From: Paenibacillus albidus
GTDB lineage: Bacteria; Bacillota; Bacilli; Paenibacillales; Paenibacillaceae
Reading direction: 5' to 3'
Assembly: GCF_014644435.1 (NCBI RefSeq)
Contig: NZ_BMKR01000002.1
Location: 1 to 64,000, forward strand
Length of the DNA stretch: 64,000 bases
The translations under genes and the position numbers were made by a program. Below the pieces are notes generated by a model. That model was not told where the DNA came from. It did no database searches and worked only from the letters and a program-made list of their open reading frames with translations. Shown piece after piece: positions 45,225 through 54,580 of the stretch; position 1 is the first letter of the stretch; the number at the start of each line of letters is the position of its first letter.

Positions 45225-46931
45225 ATGAAGCAAGCGGTACGTCAGCACAAATTGCTGCTTACAGTAACACTATTATTCAGTATCATCACCTCAGCAGCGG
45301 GAGTCCTTATCGCACTTGTCCTGCAAAAGGTGATTGACGCTGCTTTACAAGGGGACTTGGGACTTTTCCGGGAAATACTGCTGCTCTCGCTTGTTTATTT
45401 GCTTCTCTTGGGGGTATTCGGATTTATCTATTCGCTGAGCAGCAAAGCCTTGATCCGTAATCTGACGATTTCCCTGCGGGAGCGGGTGTTCCGCGGCGTA
45501 TTCCGGCAGAACGCTGAAGCTTTCTCAGCATCGAATACAGCTGATTATTTATCTGCGCTCACCAATGATATCAAGCTGCTGGAAGATCATTATATCCAGC
45601 CTATGCTGCAGGTTCTGCAGAATATAGTTGTTTTTGCGGCTTCTCTGGTGGTATTGCTCTACCTTAGCCCTTTGGTGACAGCGATTCTGGTGGGATGTAT
45701 GGTGCTCATGTTTGCAATTCCCTCTCTATTCGGTAAAGCACTGCAAACTAAGCAAAGTGCCGTCTCCAGCCAAATGTCAATCTTCACCTCAAGGCTGAAG
45801 GATTTATTGTCCGGTTACGAAGTCATTAAATCTTATGCTATGGGCAGATATGCCGAGCAAACCTTCAAAGAGGAGAACCACCGGGCTGCGAACATCCGCT
45901 TTGCCGCTGACCGGATGTTCGCCCTTAACGAAAGTGTGTCCCATACCTTGGCGATCCTGACACAGTTTGCCGTTGTCTTTATTGCCGCCTATCTGATTAT
46001 TACCGGCAATCTGTCCGCCGGAAGCTTGGTTGCCCTGGTTCAGCTGAGTGGCGGTTTCGTGGGTCCGGTGCTGGTCATCATGGAGAATCTCCCCAAAATC
46101 CAGGGGATCAAGCCAGTTCTGGAACGCATCGACTTGTTGGCCGAAGTGAACAATGAGCCGATTACGGAAGGATTAACACCTGTATTTAACAACTCGTTGG
46201 AGGCCCGGAATCTACAGTTTAAGTACACACAAGGAAAACCGGTGATTAAGGATATCTCGCTGAGTCTGGAAAAAGGCAAAAAATACGCACTGGTCGGTCC
46301 CAGCGGGTGCGGGAAATCAACATTGGTCAAACTGCTCACGGGATATTATGACAGCTTTGACGGCATCATTGAGCTTGACGGTACGGATCTGAAACGTCTT
46401 GACAGGGAACAGCTGCAGCAAATGGTCTCCACCATTCATCAGAATGTGTATATGTTTGATTCCGACATTAGGCATAATATATGCCTGCATGAAGAGTTCC
46501 CGGATGAAATGCTGGATAGGGCACTCCAAACCAGCGGAATTCATAAGTTTTTGCAGCATACTCCGAATGGCCTGCTTTCCCCTGTCGGAGAGAACGGTTT
46601 GCAGTTGTCGGGGGGTCAGCGGCAGCGGATTGCCGTCGCCCGGGCCTTGATCCGCAATAAACCCCTTCTGGTTCTGGATGAAGGAACCTCGGCTATCGAT
46701 ATGCAGACTGCTTATGAAATCGAGAGCAGATTATTGAAGCTTGAAGAACTGACCTTGATTACGATCACCCACAATATGAATGAGGAACTGCTTGGCTTAT
46801 ACGATCAGATTATATATATGGAGGATGGAATTATCGCCGAAATGGGAAGTCTGAAGGAGCTGCTTGAGCGTGGGGATAAATTCAGGAGCTTTTATACTCT
46901 GGAAAAAGAAGAGGTGCCTGCTGCCGGGTAA
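45225..46931 (+). CDS. ABC exporter, fused membrane and ATPase domains
   Basis: About 568 residues. The N-terminal 310 have six membrane helices of the type I exporter fold (LLLTVTLLFSIITSAAGVLI first); the C-terminus is an ATPase with Walker A GPSGCGKST, signature LQLSGGQRQRI, Walker B LLVLDEGTSAID and switch TITHN. The usual DEAT/DEPT after Walker B is DEGT. Functions as a homodimer or with another half. Substrate unknown; the neighbouring siderophore-uptake gene allows, but does not show, a role in metal chelator export. Confidence 0.88.
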   Translation: MKQAVRQHKLLLTVTLLFSIITSAAGVLIALVLQKVIDAALQGDLGLFREILLLSLVYLLLLGVFGFIYSLSSKALIRNLTISLRERVFRGVFRQNAEAFSASNTADYLSALTNDIKLLEDHYIQPMLQVLQNIVVFAASLVVLLYLSPLVTAILVGCMVLMFAIPSLFGKALQTKQSAVSSQMSIFTSRLKDLLSGYEVIKSYAMGRYAEQTFKEENHRAANIRFAADRMFALNESVSHTLAILTQFAVVFIAAYLIITGNLSAGSLVALVQLSGGFVGPVLVIMENLPKIQGIKPVLERIDLLAEVNNEPITEGLTPVFNNSLEARNLQFKYTQGKPVIKDISLSLEKGKKYALVGPSGCGKSTLVKLLTGYYDSFDGIIELDGTDLKRLDREQLQQMVSTIHQNVYMFDSDIRHNICLHEEFPDEMLDRALQTSGIHKFLQHTPNGLLSPVGENGLQLSGGQRQRIAVARALIRNKPLLVLDEGTSAIDMQTAYEIESRLLKLEELTLITITHNMNEELLGLYDQIIYMEDGIIAEMGSLKELLERGDKFRSFYTLEKEEVPAAG

Positions 46932-46964
46932 TCATGTCCAGTCCGTAACGGATGAAACAAAGCA

Positions 46965-46995
46965 AGGCAGGCCGAGTCAATGCCCGGACCTGCCT
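46965..46995. terminator. hairpin between convergent genes
   Basis: AGGCAGGCCG and CGGACCTGCCT form a near-perfect stem between the ABC exporter and the convergent siderophore-binding gene. Weak T run, so a modest bidirectional terminator. Confidence 0.55.
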
Positions 46996-47014
46996 AAAAC
47001 TTCTGTTCTGTGTT

Positions 47015-47971
47015 TCAGTTGCTTCCCAACAGCAATTCAGTTTGAATCTCTAACTGTTTCTCCAGTGAAATCAGGTCGCCCGCCGAGAACTGGTCGATAT
47101 CCAGCTGATAGATCCGGTTGTTCTTGTACGCAGGCAGCGATTTCCACAGATCCCCCTCCATAATTTCCTGGGCCCGTTCATCTCCCCCTTCCGTACCGTA
47201 GACGGTCACAAACATGTAATCCGCTGCGGCATCCGGCAAGGTTTCCAGTGACATGTCCAGTCCCGGGCCTCCGTTCATCACCTTATCTTTTACGAATTCC
47301 GGCGGCTGATAGCCAAGACCGGCGAAGAGGTTCCGCGTTCCACGGCCAAAGCTCTCCCCTACGACCCAGAAGTTTTTAGCCCAGATTTCATAGACTCCGA
47401 CAGTCTCTCCTTCTTTTACAACACCGGTCAGCTTCTCTTTGGCTTCCGCCAGCTTGTCTTCATAATGTTTGATTGCCTGTTCGGCCTCTTCTGTTTTCCC
47501 CAGCAAATCCCCGAATTCCCGCAGCTCCGCATAAAGCTCTTTTGCTCCCCACGGGATGACGATTGTAGGGGCAATCTTTGAGAACTGCTCATAATTCTTG
47601 TCATTCGGCCGGATAATCAAATCCGGTTCAAGCGCAGCGACTTTCTCCAGCGCCACGGAATCATCTCCGATGTCCTCGATTCCTTCGGTACGTTCCTTGA
47701 GAATAGCCTGATTTAAGCTGGCTGTCCCTGCGCCTATCGGCTTGACACCCAGTGTTAACAGATGGCCGAGATACTGGGTCGCAACAATCCGTTTGGGCGA
47801 AGCCGGAATTTCAATCTCACCCATCACAGTTTGGAACTTGCGGGTAGCCGCCGTCTGTTTCACTGTTTGATTGGCCCCGTCCTGACTTTCTTTTTCTGTA
47901 GCTCCACATGCGCTAAGCACAAATACCACGCATAGGGTCAAGGCCAGGGCAAGCCATTTCCGCAATTGCAT
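47015..47971 (-). CDS. siderophore-binding lipoprotein (FecB/FhuD-type)
   Basis: About 318 residues from the ATG at 47971 (GGAGG upstream; the longer frame would cross the Fur box). Lipobox VLSAC after LTLCVVF, then the type III periplasmic-binding fold: PKRIVATQYLGHLLTLGVKPIG shown in part by RIVATQYLGHLL, LEPDLIIRP, and the C-terminal NNRIYQLDIDQF. Binds an iron-siderophore for an FecCD-type permease encoded elsewhere. The near-consensus Fur box just upstream supports iron regulation. Confidence 0.92.
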   Translation of the reverse strand: MQLRKWLALALTLCVVFVLSACGATEKESQDGANQTVKQTAATRKFQTVMGEIEIPASPKRIVATQYLGHLLTLGVKPIGAGTASLNQAILKERTEGIEDIGDDSVALEKVAALEPDLIIRPNDKNYEQFSKIAPTIVIPWGAKELYAELREFGDLLGKTEEAEQAIKHYEDKLAEAKEKLTGVVKEGETVGVYEIWAKNFWVVGESFGRGTRNLFAGLGYQPPEFVKDKVMNGGPGLDMSLETLPDAAADYMFVTVYGTEGGDERAQEIMEGDLWKSLPAYKNNRIYQLDIDQFSAGDLISLEKQLEIQTELLLGSN

Positions 47972-47992
47972 CGTTGCCGTCCTCCATTTTCT

Positions 47993-48019
47993 ATCATTAT
48001 GATAACGATTATCATTATC
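47993..48019 (-). promoter_or_regulatory. Fur box
   Basis: Minus strand GATAATGATAATCGTTATC matches the classical 19-base Fur consensus at 18 positions, and the match continues a further eight bases as CATAATGA-type repeats, giving overlapping 7-1-7 sites. It lies between the end of the Btr-like remnant and the start of the siderophore-binding gene. Confidence 0.9.
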
Positions 48020-48048
48020 ATGATACCAAGGGAGCACAGACCCGTCCA

Positions 48049-48660
48049 TCACCGATAATAGGTCTTTTTATGGACTTTTGTAAGAAGCTCCGTCTGAACC
48101 ATCAGCTGCTGTTCGATGGCGATAGGATCATTATGCTTGAAGAGCTCCAGATCGATCGGATAGATTCTCCCGTTCCGTACAGCCGGAAGCTCCTTCCATT
48201 CGCGGCTGGCCAGGACGTTCCGGGCAAACTCGGCTCCTCCGTTTTCCTCCCACACAGAAACAAATATATAATCTGCGGCATACTCTGCAAGCTTGTCCAG
48301 CGGCAATTCCAGACCTACTCCTTCATTTAATATATGGGGAGCCAGCTCTTCCAGGCGTTTGCCGAACAGGATTCGATTCCCGCTGCGTTCCTCAAGCTCC
48401 CAAACCTGAACTTGCAGCTCATATACCTCCAGCCCTGCCGCCGATTCCGGTGCTAGCCGAATATCGATGATCGCCCCCGGCGGACAATAAGCTACCGTTT
48501 TTGCTTTTAGCGGATGCCTGGCCCCGTCCAAATACAGATCCCCCGAGCCGCTGACCACAAACCACAACGTGTGTGTTTCCATAAACCCGCTGAACAATTC
48601 ACCGGAGGGTCCGGACCTCCGCTTTCGGATCGATTGAAGCGCATATTGTGTATCTTCCAT
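48049..48660 (-). CDS. internally deleted Btr-like protein: AraC cupin fused to half a siderophore-binding domain
   Basis: A 203-residue protein. Residues 1-92 are an AraC-type cupin sensor (HTLWFVVSGSGDLYLDG, YCPPGAIIDI). Residues 93-194 align well with the C-terminal lobe of the neighbouring siderophore-binding protein (LAEYAADYIFVSVWEENGG versus LPDAAADYMFVTVYGTEGG; NGRIYPIDLELF versus NNRIYQLDIDQF). Intact Btr/YbbB-like regulators have cupin, AraC helix-turn-helix, then a whole binding domain (about 530 residues). Here the DNA-binding part and the first lobe are missing in frame. AAAGGAGG precedes the start, so it is probably still translated. Confidence 0.8.
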   Translation of the reverse strand: MEDTQYALQSIRKRRSGPSGELFSGFMETHTLWFVVSGSGDLYLDGARHPLKAKTVAYCPPGAIIDIRLAPESAAGLEVYELQVQVWELEERSGNRILFGKRLEELAPHILNEGVGLELPLDKLAEYAADYIFVSVWEENGGAEFARNVLASREWKELPAVRNGRIYPIDLELFKHNDPIAIEQQLMVQTELLTKVHKKTYYR

Positions 48661-48753
48661 CCTGGAACCTCCTTTATGTATTGCTGGCGTTTCATTATCG
48701 TGTTAGCTTTAACTTTATACTACATTTGTTTGATTTCATAGGAGGCTAAAGAT

Positions 48754-50997
48754 TTGAAAAAACTCACTGTAAGCGGAACGATCCTACTGCTCATCTCTGT
48801 AGCCGCCTTTATGTTTTTTCGGGATAAGACACCTGATGTTCAAGAAAAGGACGGAGTCTTGCATAATGCCCGGGTTAACGGCAACCGGCTGCAAGTCTAC
48901 GAGAATAAAGCATGGACGGATCTCAAGATAAAAGGCGTCAACATGGGTATGGCAAAACCTGGATTGTGGCCGGGTGAGGCGGGGATTCCCGAGGAAGATT
49001 ACTACCGCTGGTTTGAACGGATCTCAGAGATGAATGCCAACGTGGTGCGTGTGTATACCCTGCATCCTCCCGGCTTTTATGATGCGCTGAAGCGCTTTAA
49101 TGAGACCCATGAGCAGAAACTGTATGTTCTTCACGGGGTGTGGGTTGAAGAAGAGAAGCTGATAGAAACTATGGATGCTTTCCATCCGGACGTACAGAAC
49201 GCCTTTAAGCGCGACATTGAACAGATTGTGGATGCTGTTCATGGCAACGCGGAGATCACGGCGCAGCCGGGCCATGCCGGCGGGAGCTACAACGCAGATA
49301 TTTCCCCCTACGTCCTCGGCTGGATACTTGGAATTGAATGGGACCCGGCCATGGTTAACCATACCAATCTCGTAAATGCGGACATTGGCGATTTTGACGG
49401 TAAATACATTTATACCACAGAAGCGGCACCCTTTGAGAAATGGCTGGCCGGTCTGTTCAACCATACCCTGGATTACGAGCTCAGCAACTATCGCTGGCAG
49501 CATCCCATCAGCTTCACCAACTGGGTGACAACGGACAAGCTGGATCATCCTGCCGAGCCTTCAGAAACGGAAGATCTTGTAGCCGTAGATCCTGATGTGA
49601 TTCATCTGAAAAAAGAGATCCACACCGGACAATTCGCTTCGTATCATGTGTATCCTTATTACCCCGATTTTTTGAATTACGAGCCGGCATATCTGGGTTA
49701 TCAAGATCACCGTGGACAATTAAATAATTATGCCGCTTATCTGAAAGAGCTTAAAGATGCCCACTCGCTCCCTGTTCTCATTGCCGAATTCGGTGTCCCC
49801 AGCTCCAGAGGACTCACGCATGAGAACCCTTTTGGCTGGAACCAGGGATTCCACTCCGAAGAAGAGCAAGGACGCATCGATGCCAGATTGTACGAGGATA
49901 TTATTCATGCAGGGATGCTGGGCGGTGTGGTCTTTACCTGGCAGGATGAGTGGTTCAAGCGCACCTGGAATACGATGGATCAGGATAATCCCGACCGGCG
50001 CCCCTATTGGTCCAATGCGCAGACAAATGAACAGCAATTTGGTCTGCTCAGCTTTGACCGGCTCAAGATTAAGGTGGATGGGAATGCGGAAGACTGGGAT
50101 GCTGCGGGGCAGGCTCCTTTCTATCACAAAACGAACGGCCCGCTGCAATCCGCCGGAGATGGACAGGATGCCGGCCGTACCCTGCGAAACGTATTCGTGG
50201 ATCATGATGAACGTTATCTATATTTAAGAATCGACTATGAGGAAATGGAAAAGTCCGATCCTTTTAAGAATATGAACACGCTGATTGCCCTTCAGACCAT
50301 CGGTGGTCAAGGGAATCTATCCCTGCCGAACCACACGGGAGCAGCGGGCAAAGAAGGCATCGATTTCGTAGTCCAGCTGCAAGGGGAGGATTCCTCACGC
50401 GTGCTGGTGGACAGTTATTATGATTTTTTCCAGTTCCAGTATGAAGAACAGCTGCCCAAGCTCGACTACCCGATAGAAAAAAACAGCGGGCATTTCCACC
50501 CGATCCGGCTCGCATTAAATAAAGAGATTGTTATTCCTTCCACCGGTGAAGTGAAGCCATTTCATTATTATGAGACTGGCAAGCTGCTGCATGGCAATGG
50601 GAATCCTGAGGCAGACGCTTATCAGTCCCTTGCCGATTTCAATGTGAACCGGGAGAAGGCGATGATCGAGCTTCGGCTTCCCTGGTCCCTTCTAAACGTC
50701 AAGGATCCCGGTGCCAGAGAAATTATCGGCGATTTCAGGTCAGAGGGCATCCAGAGCAGCAGCCGCATGGATGGGATTAAGCTCGCTGTTTTGACGTATA
50801 AACCGGACGCTGACGGTAATGCCGCTGCTGACGGGAACCCAGGCCCGTTTCGGGTCATGGACAGCTTTCCGCAAGCCGCAAACGGAGTTCTTGAAGAGAT
50901 GTCTCGTTACACCTGGGAGACTTGGGATCTCCCACTCTACCAAGAACGATTGAAAAAGTCCTATTATATCCTCCAGGAGCTCTTTAAACAGCCTTAA
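48754..50997 (+). CDS. membrane-anchored TIM-barrel glycosidase-like protein with C-terminal CBM9/DOMON-like domain
   Basis: A 747-residue protein from a TTG with AGGAGG eight bases before it. One N-terminal membrane anchor (VSGTILLLISVAAFMFF) places it outside the cell. Residues about 60-430 form a GH5/GH2-type barrel: VNMGMAKPGLWPGEAG, NVVRVYTLHPP, putative acid/base Glu in GWILGIEWDP, and nucleophile Glu in VLIAEFGVPSS. Residues about 445-740 start KVDGNAEDWD, typical of CBM9-like or DOMON-like domains. It heads a cluster ending in a processive glycosyltransferase, so it may trim or release the polymer made there. Confidence 0.78.
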   Translation: MKKLTVSGTILLLISVAAFMFFRDKTPDVQEKDGVLHNARVNGNRLQVYENKAWTDLKIKGVNMGMAKPGLWPGEAGIPEEDYYRWFERISEMNANVVRVYTLHPPGFYDALKRFNETHEQKLYVLHGVWVEEEKLIETMDAFHPDVQNAFKRDIEQIVDAVHGNAEITAQPGHAGGSYNADISPYVLGWILGIEWDPAMVNHTNLVNADIGDFDGKYIYTTEAAPFEKWLAGLFNHTLDYELSNYRWQHPISFTNWVTTDKLDHPAEPSETEDLVAVDPDVIHLKKEIHTGQFASYHVYPYYPDFLNYEPAYLGYQDHRGQLNNYAAYLKELKDAHSLPVLIAEFGVPSSRGLTHENPFGWNQGFHSEEEQGRIDARLYEDIIHAGMLGGVVFTWQDEWFKRTWNTMDQDNPDRRPYWSNAQTNEQQFGLLSFDRLKIKVDGNAEDWDAAGQAPFYHKTNGPLQSAGDGQDAGRTLRNVFVDHDERYLYLRIDYEEMEKSDPFKNMNTLIALQTIGGQGNLSLPNHTGAAGKEGIDFVVQLQGEDSSRVLVDSYYDFFQFQYEEQLPKLDYPIEKNSGHFHPIRLALNKEIVIPSTGEVKPFHYYETGKLLHGNGNPEADAYQSLADFNVNREKAMIELRLPWSLLNVKDPGAREIIGDFRSEGIQSSSRMDGIKLAVLTYKPDADGNAAADGNPGPFRVMDSFPQAANGVLEEMSRYTWETWDLPLYQERLKKSYYILQELFKQP

Positions 50998-51080
50998 AAG
51001 CTCACAGCAAGTTCTCTTAATCGATTCCAAACTTACTACAATTTATGACAAATAGGTATGAATGCACATGAATTCCACCC

Positions 51081-51109
51081 TTGTTTGTCGTATATTAGTT
51101 TTCTATAAT
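51081..51109 (+). promoter_or_regulatory. promoter of the phosphorelay/glycosyltransferase operon
   Basis: TTGTTT (51081-51086), 17-base spacer, TATAAT (51104-51109), 27 bases before the first response regulator gene. The five genes after it are tightly packed, so it may drive all of them. Confidence 0.75.
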
Positions 51110-51135
51110 CCCTTACTTCTTAGGAGCTGACGAAA

Positions 51136-51528
51136 ATGACTGAAACCCGTATTTTGATAGCCGAGGACGAAGTAGTTCTCCGCTTTTTGTTAAGTGAAAC
51201 CCTTGAAGATGCAGGATACAGCATTACAGAAGCCGCCGATGGTCATGAAGCCATCTTGCGGCTCCAGGATACCTGCTTTGATCTGATTATTGTGGATTAC
51301 ATGATGCCGGAAGCTACCGGTATAGAGGTATGTGAACGCCTTCGGGCCGGCGGCGGGCCTAACGCCGCCAAGCCGGTGATTCTGTTGACTGCCAAGGTGC
51401 AGGAGCAGGATCGTATACGTGCCGAGGTGGCAGGCATCACCAAATATATCTCCAAGCCGTTTAGTCCCATTCAACTGCTTGATGAGGTAGACGCTTTGAT
51501 TCAGCTTCACCAAGGAAATGGACAATGA
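51136..51528 (+). CDS. stand-alone response regulator receiver protein
   Basis: A 130-residue CheY-like REC domain with no output domain: acidic pocket in LIAEDE, phosphoacceptor Asp in LIIVDYMMPEATG, Thr in LLTAK and Lys in ISKPFSP. It overlaps the hybrid kinase start by four bases. Likely a phosphate carrier or allosteric partner in the phosphorelay. Confidence 0.92.
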   Translation: MTETRILIAEDEVVLRFLLSETLEDAGYSITEAADGHEAILRLQDTCFDLIIVDYMMPEATGIEVCERLRAGGGPNAAKPVILLTAKVQEQDRIRAEVAGITKYISKPFSPIQLLDEVDALIQLHQGNGQ

Positions 51529-54500
51529 TGCGGCCCAGGGAGAAGGGGCTTGCCGCCAATTTGTCGCGCCAGGTGGTCTGGCTTGCGTTCACCTTAGCAT
51601 TCATTATAATTTCGACCAGCCTGTTCGTAAACTATCAGGTTCAAAGAAATGGGACGGAAATGCAGAACCGGCTCGAAGAGCTGAACCGGCTGCAGGATGC
51701 TGAATCCAATTATCAATCCATTGTATCGAACTCCAGAGCTCACCTGGCTTATGGACGGGATGAATTTCTAATGGATATAGAGTCCAACAAACAGCGTTAT
51801 CATGCGGCTTTGTCCAGCCTAATATCCATGAGCGCAAATGACCCGCAGGATTCGGCAAGATACGCCGAGCTGCAGAGTCTCGGGGATGATTACTTTGACC
51901 AGCTGCAAACTGTCCTTTCCTTCAGGGCAGCCGGAAAGACTGGGGAAATCAACAATTTGTCCACCGCAAAAATCACGCCGCTGATCCAGACTATAGATAC
52001 ACATTTCGACAGCTTGCTCCACTTACAGCGGGCCAGAATGGCGGAACTGACTGAGAATAACAAAGACCTGAACCGGTTATTACTCTGGGCTTCTTTTGTT
52101 ATATTGGCTTTTGCCGTTGTGTTTGTTGTCCGGCTCCGCAGTCATCTGCGGACGGCTGTCATCGCTCCGATTCAGGAGATGGAAGCGGTTGTCGGAGAAA
52201 TAGGCGGTGGACAGTTCAAGTATCTGCAGGAGAGCGGACGGAAAGATGAAGTCGGACGACTGGTCACCGGAATCAATATAATGACTTCGCAGCTGCAGAA
52301 CCGTCAAGAGGAGCTGGATCATAATCTGAACAAGCTGTCTGAGCAGCATGATGAACTGGAGGCTATGAACGAGGAGATCATGGCCCAGCAACTGGAACGT
52401 CAGCAAACCCTCGATCTCCTAACTGAACGCGAAGCCAAATTGGAGACTATCACCTCCTTCCAGTCGCATCTTACAGGGTTTACAGATATGGACTCATTTC
52501 TGAATACCTCTCTCCCCTCCCTAGTCGAAGCGCTTCAACTGGATGCCATGCTCCTGGTGAGGAGCAGCAATGATCATGAGCATGAATGCGTCTATTCGAT
52601 CGGTTATCCGCAGCTAAGCGACTGGACGGGAAAAAAGGAGCTGTTTGGCCCTGCCCTGCGTGTGGTCAAAGAGCAAACGACAAGTATCCGAACTAGGCCT
52701 GTCACCGGTGCGGAACGTGGAATTCATGGTGGTTATGAATATGCCCATGACCAGTATTATCCTTTTATTGTCGAGCAGACTCAGGAGATCAAAGGATTTC
52801 TGCTGCTGACGTCTTATGGAAAAAAAGAGCTCTCCCCTGAGAATCTGGAAACAGCTTCAGGGCTTGTCAAACAATTCTTCCTGGCGTATACCGCCCAGCT
52901 TGCAAACGAGAAGCTTCGCAATCAGGCTGATGAGCTGGAGCATCTTAATAAACGGCTGGGCACGGAGAAGCTGCTGCTGTCCGAACAGCGGGACCGTTTC
53001 CGGCGAATCGTTGACTCCCTCCATGAAGGGATGCTGATCTGCGATTATACGGGTGAAATTTCATTTGTTAACCGGCCGCTAACCGAGCTGCTCTCCGCAG
53101 AGCTGAAGGTCGGTGCCAATATTGACTGGCTCTATGAGTATCCGGGAATAGAACTTAGTGTACGTACAGTGCTCCGCAATCAAATCCAGCTGGCCCTGGG
53201 TGGTTCACTCGAGGACTTTAGAGAGTTCCGCGAATATTTCTCCATCGGCAGTGACAAGCATTTTGAATTATACATGAATAATTTGAACGACTTTGATGAA
53301 AACGATCAGTTTCTCTTCGTCTTCCGTGACCGGACGGAGGAAGCCGCCGCAGAACGCGTAAAAAATGAATTTGTCAGTATCGTCTCCCATGAGCTGCGTA
53401 CACCGCTGGCCAGCATCATGGGGTTTGTGGAGATTTTGTTAAAACGGGAAGTGGTGCCGGCTAAACGGCTCAAGTATCTGGAAACGATCCATAAAGAATC
53501 CATCCGCTTATCCAGTCTGATTACCGACTTTTTGGATCTGCAGCGTATGGAGTCCGGCAAACAGAAGTATATTCCTGTGCCTCTGGATCTGCGCAGTGTT
53601 GCAGACAACGTCTCAGCACAGTGGAAAAATACATCAACCCACCGCATTGAAACGGAATTCCCGGAAACGTCCTGCTATATTAAGGGAGATGCCGACCGTG
53701 TGATACAGGTACTGCACAATCTGATCAGCAACGCGGTTAAATATTCACCAGGTGCGGATCTCATCAATCTGCGAATCCGTGCTGAAGCTGAGCAGTGGAT
53801 CATTGATGTTCAGGATTACGGTCTCGGTATTCCCGAAGATTCCAGGGACCAGCTCTTTAACAAGTTCTACAGGGTGGATAATTCGGACCGCCGCCAAATT
53901 GGGGGCACGGGTCTCGGACTGGCCATTGTTAAGGAAATGGTAGAGGGCATGGGCGGCAAGGTAACCTTCCAATCCGTATTGGGAAAAGGCAGCACGTTCA
54001 GTGTGAGCTTCAAGGCTTTTTCGCCCATCTCGTTAAGTCATAAAATTGTGGTTGTTGAAGATGACGAAACGCTGGGCAAATTGATCTCTGCTCCCTTTGA
54101 AGAACGAAATTACGAGGTTATTCTGATGGATACAGCCGAAGAAGCGTTGCTGCAATTGAACTATACTACCGGCAGCCCTCCCCTGCTCTGCATTGTTGAC
54201 GTTCAGCTGAACGGGGAGAAATCGGGTTGGGATTTTGTGTCGGGCCTGCTGAATCATGAGTTTTTCCGGGCTACTCCCGTAATCGTGTCTTCAGTTCTTG
54301 AACGACCCGACTCCAGTTATACCGAATTTCAATATGGAGCCTATTTGCAGAAACCGTTCACTGTTGAACGGCTGCTGGAATTGGGTGAACAATTAATCAG
54401 TCATGCTCCCAGGCTTCCCCATCTGATTTTGCCTGTTCAAAATGAGGATCATGTTAAAGCTTCTTTGGAACAGAACGGAATTGCTGCAACTGACCTGAGC

Positions 54501-54578
54501 TCCTCCGGAGATATCATCAAGGTGAACCTTGTTCCTGCTGACAAGAGCGATACCGGTAACGAGGAGCGTGAACATTAG
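51525..54578 (+). CDS. hybrid sensor histidine kinase
   Basis: A 1017-residue membrane kinase. Membrane segment about 17-36, extracytoplasmic CHASE3-like helical sensor (40-180), second membrane segment (185-203), HAMP (205-260), coiled coil, GAF-like domain (305-450), PAS-like (485-600), HisKA with His622 in SHELRTP, HATPase (N box NLISNAVKYSP, G1 DYGLGIP, G2 GGTGLGLAI), then a receiver domain with Asp892 in CIVDVQLNGEKSG. Residues past 970 are unassigned. It would phosphorylate its own receiver and pass phosphate to the HPt protein encoded next. Confidence 0.92.
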   Translation: MMRPREKGLAANLSRQVVWLAFTLAFIIISTSLFVNYQVQRNGTEMQNRLEELNRLQDAESNYQSIVSNSRAHLAYGRDEFLMDIESNKQRYHAALSSLISMSANDPQDSARYAELQSLGDDYFDQLQTVLSFRAAGKTGEINNLSTAKITPLIQTIDTHFDSLLHLQRARMAELTENNKDLNRLLLWASFVILAFAVVFVVRLRSHLRTAVIAPIQEMEAVVGEIGGGQFKYLQESGRKDEVGRLVTGINIMTSQLQNRQEELDHNLNKLSEQHDELEAMNEEIMAQQLERQQTLDLLTEREAKLETITSFQSHLTGFTDMDSFLNTSLPSLVEALQLDAMLLVRSSNDHEHECVYSIGYPQLSDWTGKKELFGPALRVVKEQTTSIRTRPVTGAERGIHGGYEYAHDQYYPFIVEQTQEIKGFLLLTSYGKKELSPENLETASGLVKQFFLAYTAQLANEKLRNQADELEHLNKRLGTEKLLLSEQRDRFRRIVDSLHEGMLICDYTGEISFVNRPLTELLSAELKVGANIDWLYEYPGIELSVRTVLRNQIQLALGGSLEDFREFREYFSIGSDKHFELYMNNLNDFDENDQFLFVFRDRTEEAAAERVKNEFVSIVSHELRTPLASIMGFVEILLKREVVPAKRLKYLETIHKESIRLSSLITDFLDLQRMESGKQKYIPVPLDLRSVADNVSAQWKNTSTHRIETEFPETSCYIKGDADRVIQVLHNLISNAVKYSPGADLINLRIRAEAEQWIIDVQDYGLGIPEDSRDQLFNKFYRVDNSDRRQIGGTGLGLAIVKEMVEGMGGKVTFQSVLGKGSTFSVSFKAFSPISLSHKIVVVEDDETLGKLISAPFEERNYEVILMDTAEEALLQLNYTTGSPPLLCIVDVQLNGEKSGWDFVSGLLNHEFFRATPVIVSSVLERPDSSYTEFQYGAYLQKPFTVERLLELGEQLISHAPRLPHLILPVQNEDHVKASLEQNGIAATDLSSSGDIIKVNLVPADKSDTGNEEREH

Positions 54579-54580
54579 TT

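Noticed and set aside
47972..48052. Longer start for the siderophore-binding lipoprotein
   Set aside because: The extension reads through the Fur box, giving a low-complexity Asp/Asn/His stretch, and would bury the signal peptide.
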